Part shown: positions 60,801-64,000 of the stretch, one piece after another
Numbering within the stretch: position 1 is the first letter of the stretch
How the letters are laid out: the number at the start of each line of letters is the position of its first letter
Assembly: GCF_000165425.1 (NCBI RefSeq)
Contig: NW_001799044.1
Location: 309,205 to 373,204, forward strand
Direction: 5' to 3'
Origin: Paramecium tetraurelia
Lineage: Eukaryota > Ciliophora > Oligohymenophorea > Peniculida > Parameciidae
Length of the DNA stretch: 64,000 nt
Translations under genes and position numbers: made by a program
The notes under the pieces: model-generated
The model's database searches: none
Told to the model about the DNA's origin: nothing
Seen by the model: the letters and a program-made list of their open reading frames with translations, nothing else

Positions 60801-63800
60801 TTAAATAGTTATAAGAGGAATTAAATAAAGTGATTAATGAGAATGTTTTGAAAAACAATGAATGCCAAGTTCTATAGAAATTAAAACCTGAAAATGAAGA
60901 ATTGAGAGCACAATAAACCTAATTATATTATCAGATTGTTCAATTATAAAATTAAATTCACAATTTAGAATCTTTTAAACCATCAAAATAACAGGATAAT
61001 GATCAATAATTAACTTTTGAGACTGACCCAGAAAAAACATTAGCTATAAGTTAATTACAATAGCAAATTTAATAATTGAGAAATCAATTGTAAGAGATTT
61101 AAAATTAACGCGCTGAGGATTTATAAAAATTCAAAGAAATAAATGAGAATGGAGCAGATCAATAACATATAATTGAACTCTTCTAATCTAAATAAAATTT
61201 AGAATAATAATTGAGAAATCTATAAAATTAGTTAGATAATGCATTATAAGAATAGATTTTGATTTAAGGGTAATTAATATAAAAAAATAAGTAATTCTCT
61301 GAATTTTGCTCAAATTATAATGAGGAAGATTTCAAAAAATAATTGGAAAATTTAAACTAAATAATTTAAGAACAATAAGAGAAGCTCTTATAATCCAAGT
61401 AATAATACCAAGAACTTTTGGAGTTAACCTCTTAAAATTTAACTCCTAATGGACAAAAAGAAAAGTTATTATAATAAGCTAACTAAATACATGAATAATA
61501 ATAGGAAATTTAATTGATGCATCAGTAATTGGATAATGAAGTTCCAAAATTGCAAGGAGCTTTAGCAGAATATAAATAAAAATATAATGATTCATAAACA
61601 GAAATCCATTTACTAATGGAAAGATATCAAAACCTATTAAATCAAAGATCCAAATAAGATTAAAGTAATGATAAAAGTTTTTCAACAAAAAATAATAATT
61701 TATAAGATACAAATTTATCTGCTTAAAAATATGATGATAAGAATGATTAAACCAATATATCTGATTTTTAAGATGACATAAATCGGAAAAATATTTTACA
61801 AGAATAAGAAATTGCATTAATGCATAAATAATAAGAAAAATTCTCATCAGAATTAGAGGATTTACATAAATAGATAAGTTTAAAAGATTAGGAAATTTTG
61901 ATCCTTAAAAACAAACTTGCTGAAGGGAACACTGAGTTTTGGAAAGAAGAGTATACAAAGTTAGCAACCCAAAATAAGGGAAGCATTAAAACCTAAATTT
62001 AAGATTCTCCAGAATAATACTTGATTGTTGATCTCCAATAACAAAGTTAGAAATTAATTAATTAAATCGCTGAGATTGAAGCCGAAAGATAAGAAGATTT
62101 AAGAAAGTTTCAAAAGATTTTAGAGAATGATGGTACTAAGGATAATTCGGTTGTTTAATTATTTTCTGAAAATCAACAACTTCAATAATCTAAGAGATAG
62201 ATGTAAAATTAAATAGATGATCTATTGTAGTAATTAAAAGATCAAAAAGATCTTTAAGATAGCAAGATGATATAAAATTTAGCCAATCAAATATTAGAGT
62301 TAGAGAATTAAAATTAACTCTTATCGAAATAGTTATAGCAATCAAAGGAACAATATCAATAACTTTAAGAATAATTATAAGCTAATTTAACTCCTAATGG
62401 CTTATAAGAAAAACTTTTGCAAAATACCTAAATTATTCATTAGCAACAAGAACAAATATTAGCATTACAGAATCAAATTTAAACTGATATACCCGAGGTT
62501 ACACAATAATTACAAGTAGCAGATTAAAATTAAAAAAAAGCACTAGAGGAAGCTCGAAATTGGAAAGAAAAATATTTGAATTTATTAGAGATTAAATAGG
62601 AAATCCCTAAAATATAAATTGATGATAATATTATAAAATAGATGAATTTAGAAGAATCCTAAGATTATATATAAACATTAGTTAAGAATTACTAAAAAGC
62701 TAATGAGTAAGAGTAACAAGCTAAAATTCTAATAAATGAATAAAAGAAATTAATTAATTAATATGAAAATTAAATAGAAGCATAACATTCATAAAATTCA
62801 GATATCATAAAAGAAAACGCCATCCTAAATAAATTAACAGAAACTTAAAACAGTTAAATTGAAAGATTAAGTAAATCTAATCAAGCATAATCTTAAGAAA
62901 TGATTGATTTGAAGAATTAATAAAGATAGGAATAATATTGGAAAAATGAATACTAAAAATTAGCTCTAAAGTATGGAGAAGATGTATCAAATAAGTCTCC
63001 AAACTAAGAGGATCTAATAAATTAAATAGATGAAAATATCTAAGTAGAGAGTATTAATGAACTTAAAAATTAAAATGATTTATTACAGTAATAATTAATT
63101 GATTAAATCGAAGAACTAAAACTCACAAAGATTAAATTTTAAGAATAACTGCTTTAGGCTCAAAGATAAATAAATGATTTATTAAACAATTAAATTCCTT
63201 AGCCTACTTAATCATAAGAATCCATTCAATTTTAAAATGATCCTTAGAAAGCCTTATAATTAAGTTAATTAAAATAATAAAATTAGTCTTTAAATAAATA
63301 AATTGAAGAATTAGAATAAATTAGAAAGAAAGATCTTCAAAAGTTCCAAGACATGATTGAGAATGGAATCAATGAAAATTAAATTTTAAGCTTACAAAAG
63401 GAAAAACAAGAATTGCAATCAGAATTAAGAGTTTCAAAGAATAAAGTTGATAACCTTTAATAAGAATAGTTAATTTTGCAAAGTTAATTGACTTAGAAAA
63501 CAAAATAATTAATTGATATTCATGATTAGATTTAATTAGATGAAGCTAAAAATGTATAATTATAACTATAGAATGAAAATGATCTTCTAAAGAAATAATT
63601 GCATAAAATTAAAGAATAATATCAAGAATTACTATAATTATAATCTGAAAATTTAACACCAAATGGCTTATAAGAGAAGATATTATAGTAAACTTAATAC
63701 ATTCATGATTTAGAGGAATAGGTTTAAAGTCTATAGCATTAAGTTGAAACTCAAATTCCTTAGCTTTCTGGAGAAATAGTAGAATTGAAATTAAAGTTAA

Positions 63801-64000
63801 AAGATGCTATAACAGATGCTTAATTATGGAATAATAAATATAACGAAGTAATACAAATTTAATAAGAAAGATCTGAAAACTAATTATAAAAACTACAATT
63901 GCAGATAGCTGAAAAGGATGAAAAAATTGAATAATAAAAACTAAAATTTGATCAATTATTTTAAGAATAGATAAGTTAATTATCTCCATCATCAGCAAAA
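57821..64000 (+). CDS. giant coiled-coil protein built of long repeats, 5' part
   Basis: Runs off the right edge with over 2,000 codons in hand. The frame opens MRGRSIHNSQPFQMRSPQRA; introns at 58045-58069 (25 nt) and 58221-58243 (23 nt) join the head, after which the frame is open with no TGA for nearly 6 kb. A head of about 430 residues has Arg/Ser/Pro patches (LTPVKYVSPIRISPIRSH). The rest is Gln/Glu/Lys/Asn heptad sequence organised in at least four copies of a module: a DL-x-(K/E)-F-Q-x-(M/I)-x-E-N-G element, about 110 residues, then a (T/S)-P-N-G-L-x-E-K-(L/I)-L-Q element and I-P-x-L. Coiled-coil giants in ciliates commonly belong to basal bodies, rootlets or cortex. Paralogues are expected, but none can be named from sequence alone. 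Confidence 0.87.
59860..63720 (+). repeat. four long-period protein modules within the giant gene
   Basis: DL-x-F-Q type elements begin near 59867, 61112, 62093 and 63329; the P-N-G elements follow near 60202, 61444, 62391 and 63657. Element-to-element distance is 335, 332, 298 and 328 bases, so the modules are similar in length inside but separated by spacers of unequal size (module period about 1245, 981 and 1236 bases). Confidence 0.75.

Noticed and set aside
1-64000. Transposons, retroelements, virus-like elements, CRISPR arrays, tRNA or rRNA genes
   Set aside because: No reverse transcriptase, transposase, capsid or integrase motif, no paired terminal repeats and no cloverleaf-like sequence was seen on either strand.

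Overview
Organism and code. This is ciliate macronuclear DNA, most likely Paramecium (P. aurelia group). Every protein family I could recognise reads through TAA and TAG as glutamine and ends only at TGA. Introns are GT...AG and only about 19-34 nt long. The DNA is strongly AT-rich and genes are packed tightly on both strands, with neighbouring start codons as little as 16 bp apart. Tetrahymena shares the code but has much longer introns and spacers, so I favour Paramecium. Coordinates below assume genetic code 6; a standard-code reading sees only fragments.

Layout. 1-2.7 kb: 5' part of an RsmH/METTL15-type rRNA methyltransferase, a hypothetical gene, and a polyglutamine protein. 2.8-7.7 kb: a frameshifted MORN-repeat gene, then a GPI-anchored cysteine-rich Paramecium surface antigen-like gene. 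7.9-13.5 kb: a VPS9-like protein, an AMPK/SNF1-like kinase, a heat shock factor, a hypothetical gene and a LIN54/TSO1 CXC protein. 13.7-20.1 kb: an OSCA/TMEM63-like channel, a relic-bearing spacer, a two-TM Cache sensor and an SCPx-type thiolase. 20.3-31.1 kb: a BIG-type Sec7 Arf-GEF, an STK32-like kinase, a CX9C protein and a coiled-coil protein. 31.3-40.4 kb: a hypothetical gene, an EF-hand-like protein, a secreted M1 aminopeptidase, a two-TM ciliate protein, a short membrane ORF and a Q/N-rich protein. 42-50.5 kb: scramblase, NEK kinase, DHH phosphoesterase, Myb protein, a membrane-anchored truncated haemoglobin and mitochondrial ribosomal protein bL19m. 50.5-56.4 kb: a small hypothetical gene, ZMYND10, small ORFs, a PAP2/sphingomyelin synthase-like enzyme and a B-box protein. 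57-64 kb: a small hypothetical gene and the 5' 6 kb of a giant repeat-built coiled-coil protein that runs off the window.

How the genes relate. There is no operon. The gene set is typical of a motile, membrane-rich ciliate: cilia assembly (ZMYND10, NEK, coiled-coil proteins), membrane traffic (VPS9, Sec7), lipid handling (scramblase, PAP2, thiolase), sensing (Cache, OSCA, kinases), surface coat (antigen) and transcription control (HSF, LIN54, Myb).

Most unusual items: the membrane-anchored truncated globin sharing a 22-bp promoter with bL19m; two stopless 3n introns; the long-period modules of the giant coiled-coil protein; and a 30-residue polyQ tract built mainly from reassigned stop codons. 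I saw no transposon, retroelement, virus-like element, tRNA, rRNA or CRISPR array. All splice sites are inferred by eye from frame restoration and family motifs, so ends of long multi-intron genes are less certain than those checked by exact length.
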